Part shown: positions 28,001 through 39,600 of the stretch, piece by piece | Numbering within the stretch: position 1 is the first letter of the stretch | Layout: every line of letters begins with the position of its first letter | Source of the DNA: Hybos culiciformis | Lineage: Eukaryota > Arthropoda > Insecta > Diptera > Hybotidae | Reading direction: 5' to 3' | Assembly (NCBI GenBank): GCA_964007475.1 | Contig: OZ023273.1 | Coordinates: 57,679,834-57,743,833, forward strand | DNA length: 64,000 bases | Notes under the pieces: model-generated | The model's database searches: none | What the model was told of the DNA's origin: nothing | What the model saw: only the letters and a program-made list of their open reading frames with translations | Program-made: the position numbers and the translations under genes

Positions 28001-29526
28001 TTTATTTTTCTTTTATGATAATTTCTTATCATGTTAACCATTCATTTAACTTTTCATCATTTAACCGCAAAATTAAACTTTAAAGGAATTTCTCAATAAA
28101 AATCTGCATAATTTATAACTTCCACAGCTTTCAGTAATAAAAACAAAACTTAAAAATCCCATGAGAATATTTTTAATCTTAAATTATTCTAAAACGTTTA
28201 ATGTTATTTCGTATACATAAAAAAAATTATCAATAAAAAATGTCACCTTTAATCAGTAGGTGGCATTAATTATAAATTCATTTAAGTCCAATATAGAAAT
28301 AATTCCGATGAAAAATCTATAAAAACTTTTACAAGAGAATAAAATTATATTATTAAAATAAATAAAACAACACAATACTAATCTTAATTGATTTTAAGAT
28401 CTTTCAAGTTTTTTTTTTTAAGATCAGAAGCATATAAGATGTTCTTATTCAATGCAATTTCTTTTTACTCAAATTAGTGTTGAAGTATATAGTTAGTTAC
28501 GTATTACAAAGCTAACATTTTTCTGTAATCACAAGTCCAAAAAAATGTAATACAGTAAGTAGGTATCTCAAAAATAAAGTAACGAGATATTTTTCACATT
28601 TCAATGTTTTGTCTTATAATCTAAAAAATTTAAGGCGAAGGGTGTCTATGAACATTTTAGACAATAAAATGTTATGAATTAACACTTTTATATATTTTAT
28701 ATGAAAGTAATTTGGACCATTTGACCTTGATCACAGAACCACCTAAATTACTTTGCGTATTAGTATTTCCATAAACATTGGTGCATATATGCATCATAGT
28801 GGTGTTGTCCAAATTCGATAGCAAGGTAAATATGCTCATAAAATTTAAAGTTGAAATAAGAACAAATTTACTAATAGTTAACTAATAGTTAACTATTGAG
28901 ATCATTAAAAAAACACTATTAAAATGAATAAAAAATGTATATAATGCCTCTGCAAGAACATGTAGGTATCAGAATTCAGAATACTTATTTACTCACAGTT
29001 TTAAGTGGAGTTCTTATTTTATACATACATAACTAACACATTTAACTGAATTGTATTTTGTATTAATGATTAAATGAGAAAACAGACAAAAGAAGAAATA
29101 CTTCATGATACTAAATTAAAATTATATTTTGTTTCATTTATTTTTTTTTTTTTAATCTAAAAATTCAGAATGACTCAATGTGTTATAAAGAAAATTAAAT
29201 TCTGTCTGGCGCATGGGAAATACTTTTAATTTTTGGACTTGGTATTACAGCATAAATTAGAGTATGAAAACAAAATTGTACATATTGGAAAAATGTTAAA
29301 TGCGTGTGTCATCATCATATTATCATAAAAATCTCAAATACTACCTACATTACGCAAGTCATAAGTATTGCGGGCACAAGTCATGCTTCATATGATGTAA
29401 CCAACATTTAGATTTTTAGATTTAAAAATTATACCTTCTTCTTCTAAATTTGACTCAAGCTTTCACTTTCTTAAGGAATTTTCGTTTCGATAAATGCCGA
29501 ATGTGTGGACACAACATTCGTTCTAT

Positions 29527-29534
29527 TATATAAG
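29527..29534 (+). promoter_or_regulatory. TATA-box-like site in a locally less AT-rich patch
   Basis: TATATAAG is followed about 25 to 35 bases later by GCATCATCAATATTCG in a stretch with several CG dinucleotides (CCGAAAGGTTCG, TTCGAACGAG). The spacing would suit a core promoter reading to the right, but no downstream open reading frame was found. In AT-rich DNA, TATA-like strings are common. Confidence 0.15.
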
Positions 29535-31106
29535 CCGAAAGGTTCGTGATGCATCATCAATATTCGAACGAGCTGTTATTAATGTTTGTTTTCTATATAG
29601 CTTAAGGTTTATAATAATCAAACGGAAAGAAAGGAATTTTTTTAAATATCTTTAATTTTTTTAATTTTAGATGTGTTTTCGTTTTCAATTCCAAAATACA
29701 TAAATATTAATATAATATATGTAATTTGTAACACGCGCAAAAATGAATGATTTTTAACAAGAATAAAAATTAATTTATAGCAAACATCGTTAAAAAACTA
29801 AAAGACACTGAACATCCATGGCTTATTTACAACACATATAAATATTATAGTGCATAAATTTAAAAATTTATGAATGAATCATTTTAAGTATATAAAAAAA
29901 CAGCGAAACTTTATTCGCATAATTAGAAAAATTTTAATATAAAATGATCGACATATAGTTTGGTTTTAGGCGAAATGATGTCAATTGAAAAAAGTTTAGG
30001 ACTTTAGTGTTAGAATGCAATATCTATTATGAGGGTATGTTTCCACACATTATATCTAATTTTTCAATAACTAGTGAAAACTTCTACCTGCTGTTAATAA
30101 TTTATGAAAAATATAAGAACATTAGAAATATGTTAATTAAATCATGAAAAAAATTAATTTGTATGTAGTTATTTTGTAAAAAGTGTAGAAGTAATAAAAC
30201 TTTAAAATAATATAATTGTGTAACTAACTGTGTTCCCAAATTTGGATTTTTAACATTGAGAATCCAAACATGAATAATAAAAGAGATATGAACTTTGCTA
30301 AAGTCAAAATATTTCGTTTGTTTGATTAGAGCAATTTTATTATAAATTTTTCTCTAACAGAGAGAATTTTTCTGGACAGTTGCAGAGAATATTTAGTTGT
30401 TCGAATTGAAAAAAAAACCAATATTCACAAGTGTGAAGATTTTCATTGAACCTAAAATTTTGGAAAAGATATAATCTTCTACTCCAAAATTCTAGCCTGG
30501 TTTAAGAATACATAATTATAATTCAAAAATCTTAATCGATGAAAAAAAAAAAAAAAAAAAAAAGTTATAACTGCGAATCGTTGATGAACCTTGTTGTTAT
30601 GAGTTATGATTATGCTGTTCAAAATAAACAATAAATAAATTAGAAATAATATTTTGAAGTTATCTATTTGGTTGGACCACATTATGTACATCTATAGACA
30701 TTTCTTTTAAATTAAGTACAATAAGAATAATAGCAATATTAGGTAGGTAATATCTTTTTTTGCTTAGCTTACTTTTAACAAAATTTTTCAGATTTGAGAT
30801 TATTAAATGAATGGAATCCTTATAAATGGCAATGATAATTATAAGTTATAATATTTTTCACCAGAACTACTAATATAAAAGATTGAAACAAAACTATTTT
30901 GTGAAATTCCGGATACATTCTAAACCCTCTAGAATATTGTTCATTGAACGAATCTGAAACAAAAAAAAAAATATTAAAAATTGGAAAAAAAATTTTAAAA
31001 TTAAAACTCAGAGGATGACGAGAACAGATAAAAATCATTGTTTTATCATTTGTATTATTTCATGTTCTTGCATTAATATATCTATCTATATATATAAAAT
31101 CGAAGT

Positions 31107-31154
31107 TGTCTGTTTGTCTGTTTGTCTGTTTGTCTGTTTGTCTGTTTGTTTGTT
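31107..31154. repeat. (TGTTTGTC)n microsatellite in copy A
   Basis: Five to six near-perfect 8-base units close to the 5' end of the Helitron-like copy A. Confidence 0.9.
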
Positions 31155-31253
31155 CCGAATAGGCACCTAAACCGCTCAACCGATCGTTTTCAAACTTACA
31201 CCATGTCTTTGTGTCAGGTCAGGGGTCGTTATAGGCTATTTTAAAATTTGATT

Positions 31254-31790
31254 GGCCTCCTACCCAGGGACCTCCCCGGGGGGCGGACTTCAAAATTTCG
31301 TCCGATTTCATTCAAATTTGGTACGTAAAAAGAGGAAGTGATTACAAACAAATTCCGTAACAAAGTATTTGTTGACCCCTACCCAGCGACCTCCTACCCA
31401 ATGATCTCCCCTCGGGGCGGATTTTAAAAGTTCGTCCGATTTCATTCAAATTTGGTATGTAAAAAAAGGAACTGATTACACACAAATTTCGTAACTAAAA
31501 ATTTGTTGACCTCCTACCCAGCGACTTCCTACCCAGAGACCTCCCCTGGGGGGCGGACTTCAAAAGTTCGTCCGATTTCATTCAAATTTGGTATGTAAAA
31601 GAGGAACTGATTACACACAAATTTCATAACAAAAAATTTGTTGACCTCCTACCCAGGGACCTCCTACCTAGGGACCTCCTACCCAGGGACCTCCTATTCA
31701 GGGACCTCCTACCCAGAGACCCCGTGGGGGCGGACTTTAAAAGTTCGTCTGATTTCGTCTGCTGCCCCCCCCCCCATCCCCTTTTGCTTA
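31254..31790. repeat. Nested tandem array in copy A
   Basis: Long units of about 120 to 170 bases each contain CTCCTACCCAG, GGGGCGGACTT, TTCGTCCGATTTCATTC, a GTAAAA-GAGGAA-TGATTAC segment and CGTAACAAAAAATTTGTTGAC. Within the last unit a 15-base subunit, CCTCCTACCCAGGGA, is itself repeated about five times (31644-31720). Frames read from it (LGRRSLGRRS or PGTSYLGTSY) are by-products of the 15-base periodicity. Confidence 0.85.
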
Positions 31791-31814
31791 TCTCACAAAA
31801 TTTTATCGGAGATA

Positions 31815-31908
31815 TTGTGAGGTACACACGGGAAGGGGGCAGCAGGGCGGCGGGAGGCCGCCCGCCCGCTGCCCTGCTGCCCCCTTTCCCGGTGTGTCTA
31901 CCTCACAA
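31815..31908. repeat. GC-rich long hairpin inside copy A
   Basis: A left arm from TTGTGAGGTACACACGGG through GGGGGCAGCAGGGCGG pairs with a right arm through CGCTGCCCTGCTGCCCCC to TGTCTACCTCACAA. Arms are about 40 bases with few mismatches and a very short loop. It is by far the most GC-rich DNA in the window and is absent from copy B. Confidence 0.85.
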
Positions 31909-31967
31909 ATATTTTTTTTTTTTACTCACATACGATAAATAGTGTCGTTTTAAAAATGACATTATTC

Positions 31968-32146
31968 ATACGATAAAAAAACGACATTGTTCATACGATA
32001 AATAATGTCGTTTTTAAAGCGACATTATTTATACAAAAAAAAACCACATTATTTATCGTATGAATAACGTCGTTTTTTTTTTGTATAAATAATGTCGCTT
32101 TCAAACGACATTATTTATCGTATGAACAATGTCGTTTTTCTCGTAT
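31968..32146. repeat. Long inverted repeat of an ATAATGTCGTTTTT motif
   Basis: A left arm (31968-32043) and right arm (32073-32146) are near-exact reverse complements built from CGATAAATAATGTCGTTTTT and its complement. The roughly 30-base loop carries the same motif again. Additional shorter copies flank it (31931-31965 and 32140-32165). Copy B of the host element lacks it, so it was inserted or amplified in copy A. Confidence 0.85.
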
Positions 32147-33037
32147 AAATTATGTCCGTATAAATTATTTCGTAGTGCCACCTCCTACCCTAGAGGAGGA
32201 CTTCAACATTATGTCCGATTTCATTTAATTTGGTACATAAAAATGATTAAACACGAATTTCGTAACAAAAAATTTTGCCCCGTCTTTTCAGGGGGTCTCT
32301 TTGAATATATAGAAATCAATTTCATTATTAGTAATAACTACAAAATATTAAAAACTAAACCAGTCAACCGATCGTTTCGAAATTTACACCGTCTCTTTGT
32401 GTCGGGGTCGTTATAGGCTATTTTAAAATTTGAATGGCACCCTACCCAGAAATCCCTCCCGGGGAGGACTGCAAAAGTTCTTCCGATTTCATTCAAATTT
32501 GATTCATAAAAAGAGGAAATGGATAAAAACACAAATTTGTTTTGGTTTGGAAACCTGTTTAAGGGAATGATATCATTCGATTACATACAATTTAAGTGTT
32601 GAATAGGTAGAAATGATAAATATTAAGATAGATATTAGATAAATATTAGATATTTTCCCAAATTTATAAAATAACTAGCTCCTATAATTGTTCATAAATC
32701 TGACAACGAAAATTACACTTAAAACGTGTGTTCCACAACAACGTGTGTGCGGGTACAGCTAGTATATTTACAATTTCAAAAATTTAAAAAACAATTTTTT
32801 TCTACAAAAATTTTTTTTTTAATAAACATTTTATTCTTCTCAAAACGATATAAAAAATGGATAGGACTATGATTCTATGATTTTTTTTATGAGTGATTTC
32901 CAAAATAGTCCGTATTAAAAACTTGAAACTAAAATATAAACAGAGACTTTAAAAAGCAATAAAAATTTAACATCCAGCACGAAATATTTCGTTGATGTAT
33001 CTAAGTGAATTCATTACAAAACTTAAATTTTCACTAT

Positions 33038-33227
33038 TTATATTTGAAACCACCATAACAAAATTGAACTATTGTACGTACCAATTCCACATAAATTTAC
33101 AAAAGTTCTTGAACATGTTTCTCTGGGTGGCTCACAAACTGTACACGGATCATTAGTTTTGAAATCTTTAAAATTGAGACTTACTTTGGGATAATAATTA
33201 CACACAACAGTGAAACCTTTTGACATT
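33038..33227 (-). CDS. CAP gene exon 5 (probable terminal exon)
   Basis: Acceptor TTTCAG|AATGTC, then VVCNYYP as expected at the end of the CAP core, then the C-terminal Cys-rich tail and a stop at 33038. A GTACGT donor after NLCGI at 33081 leaves open a further exon; the residues after it (SILLWWFQI) look unlike the family. Confidence 0.75.
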
Positions 33228-36220
33228 CTGAAAATATTGAAGAAAATAAATATAGTTTTTAAATTTTTTAATTTCATAAAAAAAATTTAAGTTAGGATGA
33301 AAGCCCAAATCATCTTATGTTTAACACTAAACCTACAATGAAGGGTCAAATGGCCCATTTTATAATTTTTCTCAGAATTTCTTGCAAATAACATTATCAC
33401 ATCGCCATATGCCTTTACTACTTTTATTAAAAAAAACATTGCTTATATTTTTCGATATTTACTCCTCTCTTGTTTTTTTTTACCAAGAAATATATGTTCC
33501 CTGTCCTAACTACCGCAGTAAATATTCATGTGATATATGTGGTTGGAAAATGTGCCTTTGAGGACCCAATAATTTGCAATTTCCGATAAACATGAGTAAT
33601 TATTTACTATTTTAAAGATGGGTCAATTGACCCGCTGTAGTAGGAATAGGTTAAGTATCGATAGGTTTAGTGTTAAGAAATGACAAATTAGACCTTGATA
33701 TTGAATCTATTTCGTTTCATTGATGCCTTGAGCACAGCTAATACCGCAAAGCAATTTTGAGCTACCGTAAAAACCGATTTTCTGCGTTATTTCTTATTTA
33801 TTTTAAATAAAAATTATGAAAAAAAGCGCACTGCGAACAATGGAACATAATCTTGAATTTCATAGAACTCACAGTAGACAGCAGACTAAGATTATAATAT
33901 CAGTATAATATTTGAGATTAAATGTTTATTTATTTTGTTTCTGATGCTAATTATTATTCATATTAAATTTTGAATTCTATCACTCTAGGAAATACATACA
34001 CAAGTACACATCAAGACTGAGAGAAGCAAAACAATTCACGCATCTGTCATTTTATTTAAAATGAAAAAATAATTAAATTACGCACCCCGCGGCAGCACAT
34101 CCGACAAACTCAATATTGGGCCATATAATTTGTGCGAATTCTTTGAGGTCTAGTGAATAATATTTTTCAAAATCTTTAAATGATTCAATTTTAGTTCCAA
34201 TTTGTAAATACCACTTTCGAATTATGGGTCCAATGAATCTGTGGCCTGGAGGGTGATCTATATATAACACATTTTGACCCACTGTCATGTTTTTTTGCAC
34301 TGAAATTAATTCGATTACCACAAAGTATGTACATGAATATTATTAAATATGTATGTCATATATACAGTATTTGAAAAAACAAAAGCCATAATTTTTTTTT
34401 TTTTTAATAAATTCTTTATTTATTGCTAATTTTTGATTTGTTGACCATTCAGTTGTATCAATTCAATTGAATCATTTATACCACATTCATACTAAATTAA
34501 ATTCGAGATATATGAAAAATCGCATTTCACTTTTTTACTTCACCAAAAATTTTACTATAATGCAGCGGTTTCCAAACTAGGGGGCGCGACCCCCTGGGGG
34601 GTCGCAAACTAATTCAGGAGGGGTCGCAAAATTTTTAATATCGCGAAATTTTTTAATATACCTAATTTTATAATAACACTTTTAAATTTTGCGTGCATTT
34701 ATATGATTCAATTCAAATGCACTCATCTCTATTTTAACACGAATTAGTCGTAGCATGAATTCAAAAAATATTTTCATTCCGTTTTTCTATCAATTGTTTT
34801 GTTTAATACGATCAAACCAAATTTTAAGAAATTGTAGTTACATATTTCCGCCGAGTTAAGGTGAAAATCAAAAATGTACCCCCTAGACATAAAATTAGTT
34901 TCCGATTGTAATAAAAATCAAGATGAGTTTTGATTTTCGATAAATATTTTTAATATTTGCAATATTGATTTAATTTAAAAAAATATTTTATCGTCCTGAA
35001 AAAAGTACTAATTTATTATATTGTTGACGACTATTTTTTACGTTTTTTTTTAATTTTCTGTTTTTACTTTGGCTACATGATTTAATTTTATTTTTAAATC
35101 TAATTATTAATTGAAAATCCCGTATTATTATCACGGTGGTCCCAAGAATTACGTGGTTGTTTGAAAAATTTTGAACAATACATACCGATGAAAGATATTT
35201 TACAATCTTTTTTCCAAACACCTTTTTTCGGTTCTCTCGAATTATAATTTTTATACAACATGAACCCAACGTTTTATTACCTTTAATTGTTAGTGCTATT
35301 TTCCAATTAAATATTTAAAAAAAAAAATAACACCACGATTTCAAAAACTTTGTGCTGAAAAACAAGCTCATCCGTCCCATTAATAATAAATGTATTTTAA
35401 TAAAAAATAAACAATTCGTAAATATATGTTTTATTTAATATTTAACAATTTGTGTATATTTCTTTACTTTGGGGGTTATAGTGATATAGTAATATAAAGT
35501 TTGGAAACCGCTGCTATAATGCATTGTCATCGACAAAAATTTGTAGTTAATTCAAAGTGAAAAAATTTTTTTTAACTAATGTATAGTTTTAATTTTCAAA
35601 ATATATCTTACCAATGTAATCGCATTCATCGTTTTGATTACCTGTAGGGCACCTCCAAAGATGAATTCTAGCCATTTTTGATAATTCAGCACTCCAATGC
35701 TGTTTTTCATAAAAAAAAAAAAAAAAGAATACAACTTATTATTACGGTACATTATATAGTAAATTAATGGTAAAATAAGTAAGTACCAGTAAATTCATAT
35801 TAGCTGTATCCCAATGTTTTGCAATTTTATTCCGAATACCGTTATGTCCTAACAGCCAATTGCGTATGATTCCATTAGTAGTATTAATTTCTTTAAATTT
35901 CTCACAGTTTTCACCAACTACCAATGTCTAAAATTTATAAAAATATTTATTTTGCTAATTGAAGCTGATGCGAACTTAAGAAAACATCTTCTAATTTTTT
36001 TTCAGATAACTGTTATTTGGACGAAACATTTTACCTGAGTACATAAAGTGTGGGCTCCTCCTTTGTCTCCACATGTATTATTTTGGCATAAATTCTCATA
36101 ATCATCAATGGGAAGAGCGAAATGATAACTCATAGCTTCATCGTCATGTAACGAACAATTAATTAAAAAAATTGACAAATTTATTAAAATAAATGTGGAA
36201 ATTAAAGAACAGGAATACAT
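33038..36220 (-). CDS. Antigen-5-like CAP (CRISP/Ag5/PR-1) secreted protein, five exons
   Basis: Exons on the minus strand are 36220-36035, 35927-35787, 35699-35612, 34299-34086 and 33227-33038, all with GT-AG boundaries and compatible phases, giving about 272 residues, a normal size for insect antigen-5 proteins. Residues 1-22 form a hydrophobic signal peptide. An N-terminal Cys cluster (LCQNNTCGDKGGAHTLC) is typical of the family. The CAP fold follows: GHNGIRNKIA (about 89-98, His90), WSAELSKMA (Glu114), VGQN (145-148), FAQIIW (193-198) and FVGCAAAG. A C-terminal Cys segment (PCTVCEPP, NLCG) ends it. Two cavity positions differ from the family: Gln171 in WYLQ where Glu is usual, and Glu192 where the His of HFTQ is usual. 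The last exon might instead splice at GTACGT (33081). Family roles range from haemolymph to salivary proteins; the specific function is unknown. Confidence 0.9.
33325..33672. mobile_element. piggyBac-like MITE in a CAP-gene intron
   Basis: Inverted termini CACTAAACCTA / TAGGTTTAGTG are each flanked by TTAA (33321-33324 and 33673-33676), the piggyBac target duplication. Just inside the ends are GGGTCAAATGGCCC and GGGTCAATTGACCC, a sub-terminal pair common in TTAA-flanked insect MITEs. It is 348 bases with no open frame, and sits between exons 4 and 5 of the CAP gene. Confidence 0.75.
34086..34299 (-). CDS. CAP gene exon 4
   Basis: Acceptor TTTCAG|TGCAAA and donor GG|GTGCGT in phase 2. The alternative GTAATT donor 6 bases downstream would break the frame into exon 5, so GTGCGT is preferred; it yields FVGCAAAGMSK. 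Confidence 0.8.
34563..35513. mobile_element. Non-autonomous hAT element in a CAP-gene intron
   Basis: Perfect 16-base terminal inverted repeats CAGCGGTTTCCAAACT are flanked by an exact 8-base duplication CTATAATG (34555-34562 and 35514-35521), diagnostic of the hAT superfamily. A sub-terminal palindrome GCGACCCCCTGGGGGGTCGC lies at 34586-34605. The 951 bases hold no transposase; the 93-codon frame at 34988-35269 has no recognisable domain. The intact duplication and termini suggest the insertion is not old. Confidence 0.92.
35612..35699 (-). CDS. CAP gene exon 3
   Basis: Acceptor AAACAG|CATTGG and donor ATTG|GTAAGA. The exon encodes HWSAELSKMARIHLWRCP and a Cys-containing loop, ending in phase 1. 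Confidence 0.85.
35787..35927 (-). CDS. CAP gene exon 2
   Basis: Acceptor TTTTAG|ACATTGG and donor CTG|GTACTT enclose 47 codons. The exon carries the conserved GHNGIRNKIA motif of the CAP domain, and joining it to exon 3 gives the family pattern NMNLL-HWSAEL. Confidence 0.85.
36035..36220 (-). CDS. CAP gene exon 1 (start, signal peptide)
   Basis: The ATG at 36220 opens 62 codons ending CTQ at the donor CAG|GTAAAA, phase 0. The start is supported by the signal peptide immediately after it and an A/T-rich leader. Confidence 0.85.
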
Positions 36221-36496
36221 AATAATTTCGTTTCTTTTGTAATTGTTTTATCTGATTTTATGATAATAACTATAAATAATAATATAACAAAAAACATCAA
36301 AATTGATTTAATAATCAAAATTTTTTTGAAGTTGAACACATGTTGTTGAACAATAAATTTTTTAATTTAGTTTTCTGGCAAAATTTTGAAGTCTAATACA
36401 ATAAACAAACATAAGAAATTTTCTTCAACACATCGGTGGTTAATATGTATTAAAGTTATTACGCTATTATGAGATTTAGCTTTATTTTATAAATGA

Positions 36497-36642
36497 AACG
36501 TTAAATAAAGTTGTACAAAAGCTATTTATGGTAGTACGGTAGTACAGAGATGATAAAATTAACTTTTAGCTTATTATGTCAAGTTAATTTTATCCTCTCT
36601 GCACCAACAGCAATAGCTTTTATACAACTTTCTTTAATGTTA
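36497..36642. repeat. Long imperfect hairpin upstream of the CAP gene
   Basis: The left arm contains AAAGTTGTACAAAAGCTATT and, further in, GATAAAATTAACTT. The right arm has the complementary AAGTTAATTTTATC and AATAGCTTTTATACAACTTT. Paired arms span about 60 bases with internal mismatches and a loop near 20 bases. It begins about 280 bases upstream of the CAP start codon. It could be a foldback MITE or, if transcribed, a hairpin RNA; no transcription evidence exists here. Confidence 0.7.
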
Positions 36643-39600
36643 TCTTTATGTTTATCTCTTTCTTTTTTCTAGAAAAAAAAACGGATTCTAAAACATTTTC
36701 ATAAAACAATATTGAAACAAATATTCGACCACACTTCACTACAGAGATTAAGTTTGGTACTGATAGTTAATTTTCTTTAAGTTCCCTCCACTGCCACCAG
36801 TGGTGTATGATCTTAAACTAAAATAAAATGGAATTATATAAGAAATCAAAAATATTTAATAGGAAGCTGATTTATTTTACTGTAGTAAGGTCAATAATCG
36901 CGTACAGTTTATATCACGAGATATATTTTGTACGTTATGTAACGAGCTCTTACGGACCCGCTTTCAATAATAATAATTTCAGAAAATAAATATAACATTA
37001 TTGGCCTATATTATATAATATCTGATTCACCCCTTAAAAAACGTATTCCTTTTTTTATCTTGTAAACATGTACCTAATATATTTATAAATAAAGAAGATA
37101 TATACATATTAATAAAAATGTTTAACAAAAAAAATTTTTTTATGAATCTTAGAAGGTGTAATAATTGATTAAAATGAAAAGGTTTTCTTAGTTATAATAG
37201 AAACCTGCCAGTCATTTAATATACATATATTAAGTATTTTATGCAGATATTTTCTTATTTTAATATTTTACATATATGTATATATATATATTACCATCAT
37301 TCGTATGTGTACGAGTGAATGACAAATGTCAAGATTTTTCATTAATATTTAGATTGAGAAATATCTGTTTTTAATTTTTTATTTTCTATGTAACTGTCTA
37401 ACAAATGATATAAAGTCAATCAAACATACATCCATCTTATAATGAAAATAATTTTTAGAAGTTATTATCAAGTAGAGTAAGATTTATAATTTCTTATGTA
37501 TATAGTAATAATGATATGTATCAAAAAATCTCCGTATACAATCAGTTATACCTTGTTCGTATTCAAATTTAAAATCCACTACGAATGCTGTTCGCAATGT
37601 TGGCATTAGATAAATTGCTGCAATTCGTGTTTGTTTAAATTTTTTAGAAAATTTTTGAGTTTTTTATTTGGTTTTAATTGGAATTTTTTATGATGAAATA
37701 ACTTTTAAATAAAAAGAAAGCATTTTGTATTAAAAAAATTTTATTATATTAACTTTAAAAAACTATACATATGTATTAGTAAATTTTTAATATTCAGACT
37801 TAAATTTTCCAAACATTTTATTTCTAACAATAAAAAGAAAAAAATCATATTCGAATCTTTCTGTAATTTTTTGTCAAGGTTTAAATTATATTTTTTGGCC
37901 CCAAAAAATCTGATATATATATTAGAAGTATCCAGTATGTTTGATCATTAGGAACAAAATAATATCTGTCATCTTTCCATATGTAGGTATATCATTAAAC
38001 TATTAATTTAGAACTACAAGCATCGTTGCCACTGCACCGGCCGTCTACGTGCAAAACAGATGTTTTTCTATTCTCAAAAATGAATATACATATTTACACA
38101 GTGCTGTATGGAATCGCTAAAGTGTCAATACAATTTTAACCCAAACATAATGTTCTGTTTCATTTTTAAAAATTGAGCATTTCATCAAATTCTATATTTA
38201 ATGCTGATTAGAAATTTCGCAGCAAATCATTTTATATATATTGACATGAATTTTGAATAAAAATCATAATGATTGATGGTGGTGCGAAAGAAAAGAAGTC
38301 TAACCCTTAGTGAATGTGTTACCGTAATTATATAACGGTACTCGTGGTAAAAATCTTGCTAATATTGTCCGTAATATGTACATACCTCTTGGAGATTAAG
38401 TTTACTTAAATGTAAAAAAAAAACTATATTAATAAAATTAAAAATTACATGTGCATCGTTTGTAAATTGTAATTGTAATTAATTGCGTTCAAAAATATCT
38501 TAATAACTCACATAAAAAGTTTATGGTGACAGTGAAAAAAAAAAAAATACATAATTATAGACTTTTCAATGATATAGTTAATAGTATTCAAATAGTATGG
38601 AAAAACAGCCTCATAAAATATTTGGACCACTATTTAGATTAAAAAAAAAAAATACATTATGAAGACTTAAAAAAGATTAAATAATGGTATCCCGAAACAC
38701 ATTAAACTGACAAAATTCAAAATTTGTCAAAATTCTGGAACTCCATTTTTTTTGAAATTGTTTTAGAATAAAAAAAATATAATTCCTCTTTCAATATTTT
38801 CCAAAAGTTAAGTCTTAATTTTTTTTTTTTATTAGTTGATAAAATAATATTATTTGAATGTTTTTGAATTAATTTATAATAAAGTTCTTAAAAAATTGTC
38901 TGTCAATAATAATTTGTTTGAAATTTTCTTTCTTATTATTTTGGTTGACTGAACATATGAATAATTTGTATGTTCTGTATGTACAACATTGGATGTTTGT
39001 ATTCATATATATATAAACAAATTATTATTTTCTAATTTTTATTTTTATAAGAAAAGAAGTTAAAATACATATCACATTATTAAAATAACACGCTCGCTGA
39101 GATTATTCTTTTTTTTTTTACGAGTATATGTATAGTATAACATATGTATTTTTTACTTATTTGTTTCTAAATACATAGCAGTAGAATGACTTTTGATTGA
39201 AAATCAATTTTTTGTATCAGTGAATTGCAAAATTTAATCTTTCTCGTGCACACGTAATCTATTTTTATTAAATATTTCAACAAATTAACATTTTAAAAAT
39301 TGAATACTTTAAATTCATACCTGAAATCTTACAATATAAAATGTACAATATACAATGTAAAATTCTAATGAAAATTAATTTCAAACAAGTTTTAAAAACT
39401 TTTAAGGGCGAATTATTATAAGTTATCCCAATATAATCCTACTTTGTCCAGGACAGTTGTATCAATTGATGTTTTTTATTTAATGAGGAATTTATCTAGA
39501 TTCTGGTATTATTTATGCTGAACTTATAGTAAATGTTTTTGTTAAATATACTATATAAATATAAAGTAATACCTGTATAAATGTGTTTATCAATCCATAC

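Larger units (their letters stand above)
21571..31080. other. Gene-free AT-rich stretch
   Basis: No gene can be supported. Worth noting inside are an unusual minus-strand frame near 21.7-22.0 kb and a TATA-like site at 29527-29534 (separate entries). A 22-base A run lies at 30542-30563. Confidence 0.5.
31081..32762 (+). mobile_element. Helitron-like element, copy A
   Basis: The element begins with TC after a flanking A (31080) and ends with CTAG before a flanking T (32763), which is the Helitron insertion signature. It contains a (TGTT/TGTC)n microsatellite at its 5' side, then a tandem array rich in ACCTCCTACCCAG and GTCCGATTTCATTCAAATTTGGTA, then a large palindromic insert, then a unique 3' part ending in ACAACGTGTGTGCGGGTACAGCTAG. 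A second copy lies in opposite orientation at 44838-46475. No replicase/helicase frame is present, so it is non-autonomous. The usual 3' hairpin is not evident; AACGTGTG occurs there as a direct repeat. The class is therefore an inference. Confidence 0.55.

Noticed and set aside
31624..31942. Frames encoding LGRRSLGRRS, PGTSYLGTSY and a Pro/Gly-rich peptide
   Set aside because: They are translations of the 15-base tandem unit and GC-rich hairpin of the Helitron-like copy A; a multiple-of-three repeat keeps frames open by default.
34988..35269. 93-codon minus-strand frame within the intronic hAT
   Set aside because: No transposase motif, low complexity, no supporting splice or start context.
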